Shown: positions 5,972 through 7,076 of the stretch, piece after piece
How the letters are laid out: each line of letters opens with the position of its first letter
How positions within the stretch are numbered: the first letter of the stretch is position 1
The notes under the pieces: model-generated
What the model saw: the letters and a program-made list of their open reading frames with translations, nothing else
Told to the model about the DNA's origin: nothing
Databases searched by the model: none
Translations under genes and position numbers: made by a program
Assembly (NCBI GenBank): GCA_023414975.1
Contig: JAEZMI010000074.1
Span: 1 to 7,076 of the forward strand
Length of the DNA stretch: 7,076 bases
Direction of reading: 5' to 3'
Origin: Pseudomonadota bacterium
GTDB lineage: Bacteria; Pseudomonadota; Alphaproteobacteria; Rhizobiales; Xanthobacteraceae

Positions 5972-7076
5972 GTGGGGATTGGCCTGTTGGAGACTCGTCG
6001 CGGACCAAGCGGCCTGCGCCATTCGCGTGGCGCGGCGTTCGATCTGGGAGATGAGCCGCCGCTCGGTGTCGATGGCGACGCCGAGGAGCCGATCAACCGT
6101 CGCCGCATCTCCATCCGCTGGCTGATGGCCACCCTGCTGACCGGCATTTGCGGCGCCGGGCTGATGGGCGGGGCGGTCTATGCCGCGCTCGATGGCGAAT
6201 ACCGCTTCGCGCAGATGCCGGAAACCGTGCGCTCCGCGCTGCGCGGCGCCTTGGCGGCCGGCGAGCGCCCGTCCAATACCGCCCGCAAGGGCGACCGCAT
6301 GTCCATCCTGTCGGAGACCTTCAGCGCCAAGCAGACGCTGCGCCTCTCCACCACCAGCAAGGATGGCGACCGCGAGGTCATCAAGGTCCGCCCGGTCATC
6401 AAGGTCGCCTCGAACCTCGCCCAGTCCATCACCTCCGCCTCGGTGGACGTGCCGCGCTTCAACCCGGCCAAGCTCATCGCCGATTCCACCGCCGACGACG
6501 ACGGCAATGACGGCCCGCAGGCCGAGCCGACCGGCGACGTCACGCTGGTCATGCGCGATCTCGCCTCCATGCCGCCGAGCACGAAATTCGCGGCCGAGCT
6601 GCCGATGGAAGACGTGCTGATGAAGGTGCGCGAGAGCGCCGAATTCAGCCTGCCGACCGACAGCCGCGCCCCGGCGCTGGCGAATTTCGGCGGCGCCCTC
6701 GGCTTCGCCCCGGCCGGCGCGGCCGACCCGGTGAACGCCCTCGCCCAGCCGGAGAACTATTCCTCCATCGACAAATCCGGCGACGACGCCACCGGCGGCA
6801 ATGACTGGTCCGAGCGGGCGGTCGTCGCCAAGAAGGGCGACACCATCGTCTCCATCCTCGTCGGGCTGGGCGTGCCGGAAGTCTCGGCGAAAGCCGCCGC
6901 CGGCGCCTTCACCGCCCGCGAGCTGCAGGGCCCGCTCGCCGAGGGCATGCGCCTCAAGGTGCTGCTCGACGCCAGCAACAGCGCCGTGATCCCGGTGCGC
7001 GTCGCGGTGTTCAACGACAACGGCCACCAGGGCACCGTCGCCTATTCCGACACCGGCCGCTTCCTCGCCGTGCAGG
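5972..7076 (+). CDS. Membrane-anchored M23-family-like peptidase, N-terminal part (cut by window edge)
   Basis: An open frame of 368 codons that runs off the window. The protein has a cytoplasmic start with FDLGDEPPLGVDGD (23-36), a basic stretch NRRR, one membrane helix at about 50-73 (tgg at 6119 to ALDGEYRF), and a periplasmic part. The DLGDEPPLxVDG...RRRxSxRWL...GGAVYAALDGEY pattern is one I associate with rhizobial M23-family metallopeptidases, which cut peptidoglycan cross-links. KKGDTIVSILVGLGV (287-301) resembles the LysM/OapA-like segment that often precedes the M23 domain. The catalytic HxxxD and HxH motifs are not in view, so peptidase activity is inferred. The start is uncertain: the frame opens after a TGA at 5957-5959 and offers GTG at 5972 or TTG at 5987 before the conserved part, with no in-frame ATG until 6125, inside the membrane helix. 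No strong ribosome site marks either. An Asp/Gly-rich linker at about 175-187 (DDDGND) is probably flexible. Confidence 0.72.
   Translation, partial: MGIGLLETRRGPSGLRHSRGAAFDLGDEPPLGVDGDAEEPINRRRISIRWLMATLLTGICGAGLMGGAVYAALDGEYRFAQMPETVRSALRGALAAGERPSNTARKGDRMSILSETFSAKQTLRLSTTSKDGDREVIKVRPVIKVASNLAQSITSASVDVPRFNPAKLIADSTADDDGNDGPQAEPTGDVTLVMRDLASMPPSTKFAAELPMEDVLMKVRESAEFSLPTDSRAPALANFGGALGFAPAGAADPVNALAQPENYSSIDKSGDDATGGNDWSERAVVAKKGDTIVSILVGLGVPEVSAKAAAGAFTARELQGPLAEGMRLKVLLDASNSAVIPVRVAVFNDNGHQGTVAYSDTGRFLAVQ

Noticed and set aside
5607..6054. Repeat-peptide frames through the 15-bp array on both strands (LTRPP, GRVKG and GQARP types)
   Set aside because: A 15-base repeat keeps every stop-free frame open; none has a convincing start, ribosome site or domain.
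5828..7027. 399-codon minus-strand frame antisense to the M23-type gene
   Set aside because: The plus-strand frame has a membrane helix and recognisable conserved segments; the minus-strand product is Gly/Ala/Arg/His-rich shadow sequence.

Overview
The window is high-GC bacterial DNA that looks like the chromosome of an alphaproteobacterium, most likely a Hyphomicrobiales member near Xanthobacteraceae. This rests on the sdhC-sdhD-sdhA-sdhB gene order with typical alphaproteobacterial protein sequences, an upstream sequence close to the TTGACG...CTA promoter type known from Caulobacter, and an envelope peptidase N-terminus of the kind found in that order. The genus is an inference; no rRNA or other marker is present.

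Positions 1-3953 (minus strand) hold one compact transcription unit. It starts with sdhC (3953-3561), followed by sdhD (3557-3159), sdhA (3154-1307), sdhB (1286-504) and a gluQ-type tRNA-modifying synthetase (483 to beyond base 1). Gaps are only 3, 4, 20 and 20 bases. The first four genes make complete succinate dehydrogenase (complex II): SdhC and SdhD anchor heme b and the quinone site in the membrane, SdhB carries three iron-sulfur clusters, and SdhA carries covalent FAD and oxidises succinate. The fifth gene would put a charged residue on tRNA-Asp queuosine and is unrelated in pathway, so its place in the operon is probably one of convenience.

Positions 3954-4276 are a divergent control region. 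On the sdh side there is a perfect 6-5-6 inverted repeat lying on a candidate promoter. On the other side there is a TTAACCAT (CtrA half-site-like) element just before a TTGACGG promoter.

Positions 4277-5620 (plus strand) encode an exported alpha/beta-hydrolase of the LpqC / PHB depolymerase / feruloyl esterase type with a complete Ser-Asp-His triad and an unusual 145-residue Pro/Ala-rich tail. Positions 5621-5971 are non-coding: a six-copy 15-bp tandem repeat with a G-quadruplex motif on the minus strand, a weak stem-loop, two perfect short palindromes and a possible promoter. From about 5972 to the window end (plus strand) lies the 5' part of a membrane-anchored gene that resembles rhizobial M23-family peptidoglycan peptidases; its catalytic domain is beyond the window.

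Most of the window is ordinary core metabolism. I see no convincing novel multi-gene system. The parts worth a second look are the 15-bp repeat array, the esterase tail and the sdh operator-like palindrome.
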